The notes below the pieces were generated by a model. The model made no database searches. It was given only the letters and a program-made list of their open reading frames with translations, and had not been told where the DNA came from. Positions 20,551-30,626 of a DNA stretch of 40,105 nucleotides are shown here, one piece after another; the first letter of the stretch is position 1, and every line of letters starts with the position of its first letter. The position numbers and the translations under genes are program-made. The DNA comes from Fragilaria crotonensis. Its lineage: Eukaryota; Bacillariophyta; Fragilariophyceae; Fragilariales; Fragilariaceae. The DNA lies in assembly GCA_022925895.1 (NCBI GenBank), contig JAKSYS010000588.1, positions 1 through 40,105 on the forward strand. Direction: 5' to 3'.

Positions 20551-21471
20551 TGTTTGCTGGCCTACATGATATAAAAGGATATACTCCGAGTTCCGAGTAT
20601 ATCGGATATCTCTCTACGTGCATGTTACGTGTTACTTGTACCATACGCCGCACGTCGTTGGTTGGTTGTTGTCGTCATCACGTCGTCACCATTCACCACT
20701 CTCTGCTCTGTCTGCGAAGTGGGGTTTGTACTTTGTACTGTATGTACTGTACCACTAAAATTGATAATGTCTCGTTTTACAGTGTATCTCTAGAATTGCT
20801 AAGTAGTACTTGTACCGAAGGAAAGGTTCTTGTTGCCGTCCTCAAAACTATTGCCCCAGTGGCCTGGATGTCCGGCGAGGCAGAAACTTAGCCTTTTCCT
20901 TTTCGTTTGAAAACCGTCATTTGCGGACCTCGCTGTGCGCCACCAGTTTTGATTCAATTTCGTCAACAGCAATGGAACACGGGCAGTGCTTATGGCCTGT
21001 AGGCGAATGTGTAGAACTTGTCAGTGACTCCGCAGATGGCAGAAGTGATGTGGTGATATGTAATGATATCCCGATATGAATATATGAAACATTCCCTGAA
21101 ATTGCATTTGGTGTGACAGCACATGCGACACATGACGCATGCCATTTGTAGATTCGCAACCCCTGCTGTATCGAAACATCGTAACTATAGAATAGAGGGC
21201 AAATATATGTTTTTCTCCATATAATTTGTTGGGCCGCAAAACGGCAGTTTGGTCGTTTTGTCACACTATCACGCTCCACAAACAAGACGACTCCGGCGAA
21301 GTCGCAAGGCGTCTGTCCGAATTCCGATTGTTCAATTCTGTTCGATTTTGATCGTCGCACGCTCCTGTAACGAAAGCAGCTTGAGCAAATTTCAATTTTG
21401 GACAGCCTCACAATCTCTATTGCTGACAAGGCAGCGCAAAGGAGTCGAAAGTGCACACATAAAAACTCAAG

Positions 21472-22503
21472 ATGGCGAACGACCAGCAGCAGGTACCGGT
21501 AGACAATGGCCTTATCCGCAGCACGGCTCAAATGGGCAGCATTGTTACGATTGACTTGAGTCTCACGCCTGAGAACGGATACGTCCCACTTCCAATGTTT
21601 GATACATCAGGCACCATCGCGTTCGTGTTGGGGTGGGGGAACTACTTACCTGGATTGCATACTCTCGTGGAGGGAATGGTGGAGGGAGAATCAGTTAAAG
21701 GCGTATCAATCGATGCGGGTTGGGGCAAACGACGAGATGAACTGATTGTCACTGTTCCAAAGTCACGCCTCAAGTCCATCAAGGATCTCTCCATATTGAA
21801 GCCAGGATGCCATTTGCACCTGGAGGGAGACGTTCAAGTCTTGGTCACACATGTCACAGAAGACACTATTACAGTGGATGCGAATCCACCTCTGGCGGGA
21901 GCGAGCTTTAGATGCGATTTGACGATCCTGGAGGTCGAATCTTTGCCTCCCAACACCCTGCTGCAAACGAATCTCATGCCCGAATCTGACCTTTCCAGTC
22001 GATTCCAAGTGGCGACCTTTGGCCTTGGCTGTTTCTGGGGCGCGCAGTTGGCCTTCACTCGTGTCCCTGGAGTGGCAGGAACCAAGGTGGGGTACACACA
22101 AGGGATCCAACCGAATCCCACGTACGAACAAGTATGTAATGGCAAGACACGACATCGTGAAGCTGTCACAGTCATTTACAATCCCAACGAAGTCACGTAT
22201 GAAGAACTGATACAGGTCGCGTTGGGTCGGTTAGATCAAACAACGGATGTCCTCAAGCTTCATGAGTTGTTTGCCACAGACGGTGACGATGAGTCCGATC
22301 AGTACCGCCATGGTTTCTATTATCACACTGATGAGCAGAAACGCCTGGCGGAGGAAATCATTGCAGCGGATAGTCGCTTCCGCATTGAACTGCTGCCGGC
22401 CTCGCGCTTTTATGAAGCGGAAGAGTATCACCAGCATTATTTGCTCAAAGGAGGGCAGAGTTCTCGCAAAGGAGCCAAGGAAACGATTCGGTGTTTTGGA
22501 TGA
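21472..22503 (+). CDS. MSRA: SlyD-like FKBP domain fused to methionine sulfoxide reductase A
   Basis: This is a 343-residue two-domain protein starting at the ATG 21472. Residues ~25-160 resemble the SlyD type of FKBP prolyl isomerase. Gly-Leu helix GLHTLVEGMVEGE is followed by a charged strand, then an insert-in-flap-like section (VTVPKSRL, LKPGCHLHL, VTEDTITVDANPPLAG) and a closing strand FRCDLTILEVE. In SlyD the last block is usually NHPLAG; here the His is Pro. Residues ~180-343 are MsrA, which reduces methionine-S-sulfoxide. Catalytic Cys187 lies in GLGCFWGAQ, followed by GVAGTKVGYTQG, the Glu-containing RHREAVTVIYNP, and EEYHQHYLLKGG. Cys341 near the C-terminus could act as a resolving cysteine. 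No clear targeting peptide is seen. The fusion suggests coupled refolding and repair of oxidised proteins, which is inference. Confidence 0.9.
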   Translation: MANDQQQVPVDNGLIRSTAQMGSIVTIDLSLTPENGYVPLPMFDTSGTIAFVLGWGNYLPGLHTLVEGMVEGESVKGVSIDAGWGKRRDELIVTVPKSRLKSIKDLSILKPGCHLHLEGDVQVLVTHVTEDTITVDANPPLAGASFRCDLTILEVESLPPNTLLQTNLMPESDLSSRFQVATFGLGCFWGAQLAFTRVPGVAGTKVGYTQGIQPNPTYEQVCNGKTRHREAVTVIYNPNEVTYEELIQVALGRLDQTTDVLKLHELFATDGDDESDQYRHGFYYHTDEQKRLAEEIIAADSRFRIELLPASRFYEAEEYHQHYLLKGGQSSRKGAKETIRCFG

Positions 22504-22883
22504 GGAGATTCACTTTCCTCACATATATCATTTTTGCACTGATAATTATTCGCTAATGAAAACCTTTATGCAACGATGGAATAACTCTGAGAATTCGTAG
22601 GATAAGCCGTGAAGCGTTTGATAAAGTCATGATCCGTCACAACATTGCAGTAGCAGGACTACGCATGGTCCTGATGGCAGAATTCTTTTGTGTTCATCGC
22701 ATCGTCACCTTACATGATGGAGCAAAGGCATTTGAAATGCTGAATTCGGTGCATAGGACTCGCTGCTGTGCAGCAACTTGCCTGGAGGGATAACTGGCAT
22801 TCCTAGTGATGGCCCGCAAGGATGGTTTGCACACGGCAAACGCTGTACTGGTCACGGCAACGTCTGATAAGGTGGCCGCAATG
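22504..22883. other. Short convergent intergenic region
   Basis: It lies between the stop codons of the FKBP-MsrA gene (+) and the centrin-like gene (-). It should contain both 3' UTRs. I see no further gene, hairpin or repeat worth naming. Confidence 0.4.
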
Positions 22884-23478
22884 TCAAAGATTGAGCTTAC
22901 GCACGATCCGAAAGAAGCCCTTTTGATCAATGAGACCCTCACCAGAAGGATCAGCCTCGTGCACCATTTCTTCCAATTCGTCGGCGGTGAAGGTTTCTCC
23001 TAATTCGCTTGCCACACGGGCCACATCGTCAAGACAAACCAAACCCTTCCCGTCCTTGTCAAAGAGTGCAAAGGCTGCCTCGGCTTTTGCATTTTGTCGT
23101 AATTTGGAGGCCGTAAACCTAGAAAAGGTGCTCCAAGTCAAATTATCGTCATCGTCACAAACATGTCGAATTTCTTCCTTTCGGATCTCAATTTCAAAAG
23201 TCTCGCGCAGAGCAATTTTCGCGCGTTTGACCGAAATCTTCCCATCCTCGTCATTATTGGCATACGTATCGAAAGCCTCCTTAATGCTCTCTTGTTGTCC
23301 ATCTGGTACAGATGATAGCGGCGGCGCGGCGATTGCGCTCTTGGACTTGCGTTTTCTGGGACCCTATGGATGCAAATTTTCGAGCCAAATACTCTGTTAG
23401 TACGTACAGCCAATGTGCCTCGTCACGCCACAAGTTTCACGAGCGTGTCAAAAAGTACCATGCGCATGAGCTTACCAT
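22884..23478 (-). CDS. Centrin-like EF-hand protein, two exons
   Basis: I reconstruct exon 1 as the lone ATG at 23478-23476, a 112-nt intron 23475-23364 (donor gtaagc, acceptor catccatag) and exon 2 at 23363-22884. This gives 160 residues, close to centrin's ~165. The frame of exon 2 is closed by a stop just upstream (inside the acceptor), so a splice is required. The order is a basic N-terminus (MGPRKRKSK), then QESIKEAFDTYANNDEDGK, RKEEIRHVCDDDD, AEAAFALFDKDGKGLV and ELEEMVHEADPSGEGLI, ending GFFRIVRKLNL as centrins end FLRIMKK. Four EF-hand positions are present but loops 1, 2 and 4 lack the usual residue-12 Glu, so calcium binding may be weak. Centrins act at basal bodies, spindle poles and nuclear pores; a divergent calmodulin-like role is also possible. 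Confidence 0.75.
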
Positions 23479-24847
23479 TGCAATCGGCACACAGCAGACA
23501 ATAATGAAGAGAAATCTAATGAAGAAGCCTGTTGACTTGTGATAGCACAGGGAAGACCGACGACGACGATGTAGGGCGTAGAGAGTATTCCTTAAGTACT
23601 ATAGTACCTAGAATTCCGTGCTACTGTACAGTAATTGCAATTGCAAGTTCCATGTCATCAAGTAGTAGTACTACTAGAGTAGAACCAGTAGAGTTTACAG
23701 CTGTTACTCCCAGGAAGGTCCGGCCATGCACCTCTGCTTGGTATTAATTGCATGTAGAAGCTACGAGTAGAAACGTCATTTTACCGGACCTCCCAGTACA
23801 AGTACCTGGTACAGTACTGATGTACTCGCGTACCTTCAACGACTGTGGGCGCCTTCACCTCTGCGGCCACTTGCCACTTAGTTGAGCGGTTTAGCTGTCG
23901 CTCTTTCAAAAATCGTGTGTACGCTACTACTAGCTAGAGTAGTAGTATTATGAAGTACTCCAGTAAAAAAGAACATGAAACAATAGTCCGTAACGCTACT
24001 GTGGATGCGCAATAATGGTCAATTGCCGTGAGGAAATCACTTTTTTAGCCAGGGATGTTGCCCCAAGCCACTCGGAACTGACCCTGATGCAGGCGTTATG
24101 AGAGAAGGCATTGCCGAAGCCCTCAATGATGTCATGCACATGCTCATGTGCTCATTGGCCTTGTCATTGTAGTCGTTGACGTGATGGCCTGGAATGAGAG
24201 ACTCTTCACATCTCATTTTTCTTGACCTTGACTCCTGACTCTCCCCTAATTAATGCGAGCCGTCCCATGCATATTTCTGGCCATCCAATACAATAACCGT
24301 TGTATACGCCCCACACGTATCTTCTTGTAAATGGCTGATGGCAAAAGTAGTCCTGGGTCTTGGCAAGCAAATACTCCCAGTCGCCTACCGATTACTGTAA
24401 CTAGTATATGTACCATGCTTTCTGCTACCGAGGTGCTATGTGCCATGTCTCAGAGTTTCCAGTTTAAAGCGGCGAAGAGCCTTTTATTTGCTACATATGT
24501 ACACATGATCATAGGTAGGTTATATATGTGTTCACTTTAAATAATATACAAACGCATGATGATCAGAATGAAAACATTTTTATAATATATTCAAAAGGCA
24601 CGAATACGTTCAATTCATCCAACGGAGCAGTTAAGTTTTCCTCGAAACACTGTACTCAGCATATAGGGTACGAATGGGTAGAGTGAAGTCAAGAAGACGC
24701 ATCAAAACTTGACCGACGTCCAGAATTACGACTCCGATTCGTGCGAAATAGCATAGAGAGGGCTTCTTTGCAGCCCATTCGTGTTGCTAATATACCTGAT
24801 CGATATGAAGCCGATGTCAGCTTGATGATTAGTAAAGAAAAGGAAGA
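23479..24847. other. Gene-free region with agtact and agtagtag inverted motifs
   Basis: No gene is supported. It contains dense agtact/ctagta palindromes at 23590-23700, an 8-bp-arm inverted repeat at 23924-23945 (ctactact...agtagtag) and a GTAC cluster at 23795-23835. The 3' part is the upstream region of the mucin-like gene at 24848; a tataatatattc stretch near 24580-24592 is AT-rich but too far from the start to call a promoter. Confidence 0.4.
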
Positions 24848-27088
24848 ATGAACCACCTTCTTCTGAGTGTCCTGGTGCTGGCATCAACGAACTCTATTAA
24901 AGGGAGATCAAAGCGGCAAGGGGTTTCGGTCGTTCAAGGTACCCTGATTCGGCAATTAGACGATCCGAATGGCGCATCCACTGCGTCGATCCCTATCCCA
25001 CAGTCAGATCAGGAAAACGTGATGGTGAGACCGCCTAATCTGGCGCAGGATGAAACGGATGACCCTACCACAGTCGACCCACTGGATAGCAATGGATCTG
25101 GCAACACAATCTCTGAACCGACAGTGGCTTCACCGATAAGTACAATCTCAGAACCGACTGTGGCCTTAACTTTAGCTCCATCGATGCTGAATACAGCAGG
25201 CAATGCACCTGTCAGTACTATATCAGAACCAACAATGGCTCCTCCGGTGTTCGAGACAGGAACCAATAGACCTGTCAACTCTATCTCAGATTCGCCTATT
25301 GCGCCGACGACCTTTCCATCGATGCCCGAGACAGGAGACAATGCCCCGGTCAGCTTATTATCAAAACAGCCTATTGCTCCGGCAATGGTTCCATCCACAG
25401 TCTTCTCCCCAGCGATCACTCCTTGGCCTTCAAGCGAGGGGCCTTGGTCGCCTGCACCAACACCTACAGAATATCAACTGATATCGCATTTGCCGTCCAA
25501 TATCCCTTCAGACTTACCTTCTAGATTTTTGTCACCGTCGCCAACGAGACAGCAGACAACGCTTGCTACGATGTATCCGACGGACTTGCCATCATCTTCA
25601 TCCCCAGATTCGCCTACGTGGGAGCCGACGCCTTATCCCACACAAGGCTCACGACCATCGCCTACGATGGACCCGACGGACTTGCCATCATCGTTATCCA
25701 CAGATTTGCCTACGTGGGAGCCTACGCCGTATGTCACGCAAGGTTCATGGCCTTCGCCTACGATAGACCCGACGGACTTGTCATCACCTTCATCCACCGA
25801 CGTTCCTACGTGGGAGCCTACGCCGTATGTCACGCAAGGCTCATGGCCTTCGCCCTCGAAGGACCCGACACGAGAACCCTCGCGTATAACAACTGACACT
25901 CCTAGCAGCATGTCATCCGGCAACATGTCATCTGTGTTTCCCTCGGCATCGGCTCTGCCAACTAGTTCTGCCTTTGTTACTATACGCATCGATGAAAATG
26001 GAAATCCAATCGGTGATGGTGATGGAGGCAATTCAACAGATCAAAATGGCGGATTAAATGGAGGCGAAGTAGCACTCTTATCTGAATGTGCCGGTCAACC
26101 TGCAAACGAAACTGGAGCGTCCACTAACGTGCTCGAGTTTCAATATGTTATGATTCTGAAACCGGCTATCAGCGCAGATTCAGTGGTTATGGAAATTGAG
26201 CCTATTCTACATAGGCAGATTGGAGTGGAATTCCTAACCTGCGACATGCAAGAACAGCGCAAATTGCAACAAGCCACGAATGATACGCCATTCACAGTCA
26301 TGGATCTCAGTTCGCTACCTATGGACAAGGTTGCAGGCTTTGCCTGCGCCGATGATGACTTACAATCATCCGACGATGGATTCAACTGCTTTGTTGTGGA
26401 TGCGGGTTTCACGTCAAAGATGTTGTTTTCGGCATCTCCCGGGGAGGTATTGAAAACCATTGCTAGTTTCCTGACAGAACTCATGGCATCGGAACGATGG
26501 CGCGACGCAAATCAGAATATTCAGCGGCTTGCATTCCGTGGTTTTCGAGATGATATGGTGACCGTTGCGCCGACTCCGTCGCCCGACGATGAGAATGACC
26601 CGAACGGAGCTGTAAGCATGACCTCTCCAGCGGATGTAGGGGCTATTGTGGGAGGCACGTTGGCTGTGGTCGTTGCTGCGTTGGCTGCCTTGTTGGTCTT
26701 GTTCTTCGCTGCCAAACGACGGCAGAAAGGGCAACTGTATAACAAACCGATGGACGAAGGCTTTCTCGATGAAGGTTCGGGTCCAACTCTCCCAGTCGAT
26801 GGTGTTCCGTCGTTTATTGTGATTCAGGATGACGAGAGCAAGGACAGCAGCGGCTATGGTGCGACAGCAAATGTTGTTGCATCCTACCACGAGAGCATGG
26901 CAGCATGGGGTCATGATAGCAGAACCTGCAAATCAACGACATGTGCCGAGTGCCAAGCGGATAAATTGCTGGTACCAACCTTTGTACCGGCGGACGTTAT
27001 GAAGGCTCAAATCAAACGAGATTTGGCTCCGCTTCGGCCGCCGCGGCCCAGGCCCGGCTTTATACCCAAGGACACTGTAGAATTGTAG
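24848..27088 (+). CDS. Mucin-like Ser/Thr/Pro-rich single-pass membrane protein
   Basis: This is a 746-residue protein starting at the ATG 24848. A signal peptide (MNHLLLSVLVLASTNSIKG) is followed by a long Ser/Thr/Pro region. Its first part repeats [VN].[TS]ISEPT.A units (about residues 85-190), and its second part has three 32-residue repeats (about 241-336) built on DPTDLPSS...PTWEPTPYVTQGSW. A folded ectodomain follows at about 400-585, with several Cys residues and the strand-like FQYVMILKPAISADSVVMEI. The membrane helix is VGAIVGGTLAVVVAALAALL at about 597-616, then a basic stop-transfer KRRQK. The cytoplasmic tail holds CKSTTCAEC. The layout is that of a heavily O-glycosylated surface or adhesion protein. 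The ectodomain family is unknown to me. It converges with the glycosyltransferase gene, ~100 bp away. Confidence 0.75.
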   Translation: MNHLLLSVLVLASTNSIKGRSKRQGVSVVQGTLIRQLDDPNGASTASIPIPQSDQENVMVRPPNLAQDETDDPTTVDPLDSNGSGNTISEPTVASPISTISEPTVALTLAPSMLNTAGNAPVSTISEPTMAPPVFETGTNRPVNSISDSPIAPTTFPSMPETGDNAPVSLLSKQPIAPAMVPSTVFSPAITPWPSSEGPWSPAPTPTEYQLISHLPSNIPSDLPSRFLSPSPTRQQTTLATMYPTDLPSSSSPDSPTWEPTPYPTQGSRPSPTMDPTDLPSSLSTDLPTWEPTPYVTQGSWPSPTIDPTDLSSPSSTDVPTWEPTPYVTQGSWPSPSKDPTREPSRITTDTPSSMSSGNMSSVFPSASALPTSSAFVTIRIDENGNPIGDGDGGNSTDQNGGLNGGEVALLSECAGQPANETGASTNVLEFQYVMILKPAISADSVVMEIEPILHRQIGVEFLTCDMQEQRKLQQATNDTPFTVMDLSSLPMDKVAGFACADDDLQSSDDGFNCFVVDAGFTSKMLFSASPGEVLKTIASFLTELMASERWRDANQNIQRLAFRGFRDDMVTVAPTPSPDDENDPNGAVSMTSPADVGAIVGGTLAVVVAALAALLVLFFAAKRRQKGQLYNKPMDEGFLDEGSGPTLPVDGVPSFIVIQDDESKDSSGYGATANVVASYHESMAAWGHDSRTCKSTTCAECQADKLLVPTFVPADVMKAQIKRDLAPLRPPRPRPGFIPKDTVEL
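25570..25857 (+). repeat. Three 96-bp tandem repeats inside the mucin-like gene
   Basis: Units 25570-25665, 25666-25761 and 25762-25857 each begin gat(g/a)..cccgacggacttg or a close variant and keep a 96-bp period (32 codons). Units 2 and 3 are most alike. Such in-frame repeats change length easily by slippage or unequal crossing-over. Confidence 0.9.
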
Positions 27089-27191
27089 GTATCCATGATT
27101 GTGTTCCCAGTCGTTTCTGTGCCATTAATGTGTTGTTCTACAACACGAAGTGAATTTCGGCGTGACGAAGTAGTGTACGTTCATGTGCTAA

Positions 27192-28775
27192 TTATAGTTG
27201 CTTGATGATCTCTATTTCATGTTTGACCAGTTCCAAAAAGAAGTTCAAATCTTGCGGCTCGTCAATGGTTTCAATGGGCAACCAATGCACTCGCAAGTGA
27301 GATGCATGATTGAGAACATCCCAATCCAGGAATGCAGGCTTGCCTGTCTCTTTGTCTCGCTTCAGCCCACCCGTTGCTTCGTAGTACAAAATGAGGGTCG
27401 CACCGCGAGGTAAAAATGTGGCTGTCATGGCGCCACCACCAACCACCGTCACAAAAATGGCGGCCTGACTGGCCATCTCAGCTTGTGAATAGAGAGACAA
27501 TTTACTCATCTCTGACCCAGAAATCGTGATGTTGTGGGATTTTTGTATAGAACGTTTCAATAGCTTCACCTGTTTCCCAAATCCTTTCAGTCGACCTTTT
27601 GTGCTGGACGAATATCGTGAAAAACAGATATTGTATGGCGGACCCAGCGTTGTGGGAGAAGAAACGCCCAAATTGCGCAGCATGAAGGATTGGAACTCAT
27701 AAAATGCGTGACCACGTCCTGTGTTGACGGTTGATTCCCAATCTTCTTCGTCCCATCCATGTAATTTCAGACCGTGATCTGTCAACATACCCAAACCAGC
27801 TGCGCCATGAGAAGCACAGACATAGTTACTCTTGAGCGCACCAACCGTCAAGTTAAAATCATGGTTCGTAGAGTTGATTGTCGATATTTGATCGAGCCCC
27901 ATTGCGGGGAGGAATTTTTGAAACAGATGATTGCACGTGACTGTCTTCTTGGGATTCCAGTCGCAGGATCCCCACACTTTACGTTCAATTTTAGTCAGCA
28001 GGAGATTGTTATGTAGAAGATCAAACATTTGCAACAGTTTGAAAATGGCGAAAAAATCATCCCACATCAAATGTCCCGCGTTGTATCCAGCCAAGGAGTG
28101 AAACGGCACCCAAGTGGTATCCGCGGGAAGTTCGTAGTAACCTCCAGGCGGTTGGTCCATTTCGATACGAGGAAACCATTCTAGTTTGGCGAGATCTGTT
28201 GGCCTCCATTTCCGATTAATCCCACCGAGCGATACGCTCAGTGCTTTGGTTGTCGAAATGTGTGTCCGATTGTTGTCTCGTGCAAGCTGTTCGAATTTCT
28301 GGTCATCTTGTGATTGGAACAGTACATAGGTACGATTGGACAAGTCAAAACAGAGGTTGCGAAACTTGCAGGAGCGATAATACCAGGCGTCATCTCGAAA
28401 GTTTTCGCCAACGCAAGAGTATGTGGAATGCAGGTATCTTTCGTTATGGGAGATCGGGATGTTGTTGAATGAGCCTTCGGCAGGCAGACGAGACTTGGTC
28501 GGAAACCCTGCTTTTCCATCAATTCCAGAATTTGTTTGCCTGATAAACATGTCACTTTTCACATCACCGGTGTTGTGAAAGGAATTGAGAAAGACAATCA
28601 GTCCTCCAGTCGCACTCAGGGCCACTGTCAACACGGAGAACAGAGGAGGCCACCGACGATGTCGTTTTCTTGCCTGTCAGCAATTATTAGTGTATTGCTA
28701 AAATTCAAAGTGCAGAATGAATGTATCAGACTCAGTCTAAGCTTCACGTACCATTCTATGCGCGGTTGTTGTCAT
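27192..28775 (-). CDS. GT61-like (DUF563) glycosyltransferase, two exons
   Basis: I reconstruct exon 1 at 28775-28752 (24 nt, 8 codons), a 78-nt intron 28751-28674 (donor gtacgt, branch-like ctaataa, acceptor gctgacag) and exon 2 at 28673-27192, giving 501 residues. Without the splice the frame is closed by a stop inside the intron end and lacks an ATG. The N-terminus is basic (ARKRHRRWPP), then a membrane anchor (LFSVLTVALSATGGLIVFL), so it is a type II Golgi protein. The lumenal part has WVPFHSLAGYNAGHLMWDDF, VCASHGAAGLGML and near the C-terminus AAIFVTVVGGGAMTATFLPR followed by GATLILYY, the GT61/EOGT-like nucleotide-sugar region. It probably transfers a pentose, GlcNAc or similar; the donor is unknown. 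The copia element ends 71 bp upstream of the start codon, so its native promoter is displaced. Confidence 0.8.
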
Positions 28776-28841
28776 CTCTATTTCGCAGTTCGGAATCGGT
28801 CATCGATGTCATCAGCACATGCTGCGGATGAGTTGATTCTC

Positions 28842-28846
28842 TCCCC
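28842..28846. repeat. Left target-site duplication of the copia element
   Basis: The 5 bp tcccc immediately precede the 5' LTR and are repeated at 35295-35299 after the 3' LTR. A 5-bp duplication is normal for Ty1/copia integrases. Confidence 0.9.
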
Positions 28847-29176
28847 TGTGGGATTATCGGATATTGGCACGGGATACCATGCTACAGTCGGATCACGCCA
28901 TCATACACGATATCAATATCGGATGATCATTTACAACGGTGTTCTGGATTGTACATAGAGTATGATTTAAGAAAGGGACCTGCGACATATCTACGGTATT
29001 CAACGAACATACAATGATCGTGAATCAGTTTCGGCTGTTTCAAAAATGGATCTATATCGATTGGACGGATGTTCCAACGATGAAGATTGAATGAGTAGAT
29101 TAAGCTCACTTTTATTATAAAATTAATACTGACCACCAATCAATCTATTTCCTACGGGTTAGACTGATTTCCCACA
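28847..29176 (+). repeat. 5' LTR
   Basis: 330 bp, starting tgtgggattatcgg and ending gatttcccaca. It should contain the element promoter. Compared with the 3' LTR it has longer homopolymers at four places and two substitutions (catgc versus cgtgc near the start; gacgg versus gacag). Its left edge is 71 bp from the start codon of the minus-strand glycosyltransferase gene. Confidence 0.95.
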
Positions 29177-29260
29177 CGCTTCCTCTGCGAAACAGCAGTA
29201 CTAGCTCGTCCTACAACGGACTATCAACGACGATCCAGAAGGATTCAAGGTCTTGTTCCG

Positions 29261-30626
29261 ATGGACGAAGAAGCCATCCAGGCCCGCATTGATGCTGCTG
29301 TCGCAGCTGCGTTGGAGGCTGCTGCCGCAGCCGCCCCGCACCTATTCCTGTCGGAATCCCAGCTCCGGAGCTGGACCAGCTGCCGCTGGGCCAGCTGCAG
29401 CTGGCGACCACTTCGCTCGTACCCCGGCTCTGCCAAAGACGGTATCATCAACTATGGAACCAGCGACGGGATGAAGCTCTACAACGCCGCAGTCCAAGCA
29501 CTCGCGACCAAGTATTCGGGAAAAGCAGGCGACATGCACCTGTTCCTCAAAGCCGTCGGAAAGAGAGCCCAGAAGTTTGATGGGACAGGATTATCAACAT
29601 CCCCATGGACGATGGGTCGACCAGGAACCTGCTTGAACAGTATGGCTTGATCAGCCTCTCCGCAGTCAGAGCTCATGCCCAAACCTACGAATCACTTAGA
29701 GGAAGGGACGCTCAGAACGCATCTCAGATGTTTGATTTTCTGGAAGAATCGCTCAGCGAGGAGGCTAAGCTCATGGTGCTCTCCGACTTCGATGACTACA
29801 CGATCATGACTCCAGGAGGAATTCAGATCGGAAACGGACCAAGCTTCCTCAAAGTCATTGTCAGGAACACGACCGTCGACACGCGTTCGACCGTTTTCAC
29901 ATCCGAGAAAACCTCAACCACCTTCCAAGCAAGATGCTCGAATTGAGTTACGACATCGAAGCGTTCAACCTATATGTCACGTCGCAAGTCGAGCAATTGT
30001 CGGCGCGCGGCGAAGTGTCATCCGACCTTGTGATCCAGCTGTTCCTAGCGTTCAAGGCAGTCCCAGACAAGAAGTTCAACGACTACATTGAAAGACAGAG
30101 GGATCGGTACGACGACGGAAAGGAAGTGACTGCCAAGCACCTCATGCAAGTTGCGCTCAACAAGTATCTGGACCGCAAGAGAGCCGACGAATGGCAAGCG
30201 CCATCCATCGAGGCCGAACAGATCATGGCACTCACGGCCAGGATCGACGCCAGAGAGACTAAGCCGACTCCGGCACAAACGAGTGCTGAAAAAGGAAAGA
30301 AAGGGAACAACAAGAAAGGAGAAAAGAAGAAGGCGAGAGACGCCAAGGAAGCCAAGTTTGCCGAAAAGTATGCTTGGAAGTTGATTCCACCGGCCGATGG
30401 AGAAGCAAAGACAAAGGATGTGAACTCCAAGACGTACCATTTCTGCCCCCACCACCACGATGGAAAGGGAGCATGGGTGATTCATCATCCCAGCAAGTGC
30501 GACAAGAGGGACGTCAAGAAAGACAAACCACACACGAAAGACAGCAAGATCTTATCGCTCTCGAAGGCACTCCAAGCAATCCATGAAGAGACAGGAGACG
30601 TCACCACTGACAAGGAGGACGAATAG
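29261..30626 (+). CDS. Copia gag region, frame-broken
   Basis: This is the structural protein of the retrotransposon. The start is the ATG at 29261, followed by an Ala-rich helix. The reading frame changes at least three times (about 29340-29420, 29590-29650 and 29900-29946), and from 29934 it is open to an amber stop at 30624-30626. The C-terminal half has a Lys-rich stretch (EKGKKGNNKKGEKKKARD) and a zinc-knuckle-like Cys/His cluster from Cys 30444 to Cys 30498 (C-P-H-H-H ... H-H-P-S-K-C) instead of the standard CX2CX4HX4C. The frame downstream of the amber codon continues into pol without a shift, so gag and pol may once have been one ORF or be joined by readthrough. Confidence 0.75.

Larger units (their letters stand above)
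18772..21471. other. 2.7 kb gene-poor intergenic region
   Basis: No intact gene is supported. It holds a possible broken Cys-rich gene on the minus strand (19620-19990) and a 30-bp tandem repeat (20461-20550). The 185-codon plus-strand frame at 20334-20891 has random-looking composition and owes its length partly to that repeat. The 3' end (to 21471) is the upstream region of the FKBP-MsrA gene and carries no clear TATA box. Confidence 0.45.

Noticed and set aside
20334..20891. 185-codon plus-strand open frame
   Set aside because: Composition is random-looking, it overlaps an open frame on the other strand, and part of its length comes from a 30-bp repeat. No domain, signal peptide or homology pattern.
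22930..23400. 156-codon plus-strand open frame, Ser-rich
   Set aside because: It is the antisense of the centrin-like exon 2, which has clear EF-hand patterns on the minus strand.
29177..29260. Primer-binding site for initiator-Met tRNA after the 5' LTR
   Set aside because: No stretch complementary to a tRNA 3' end (TGG-type start) is visible directly after the LTR.
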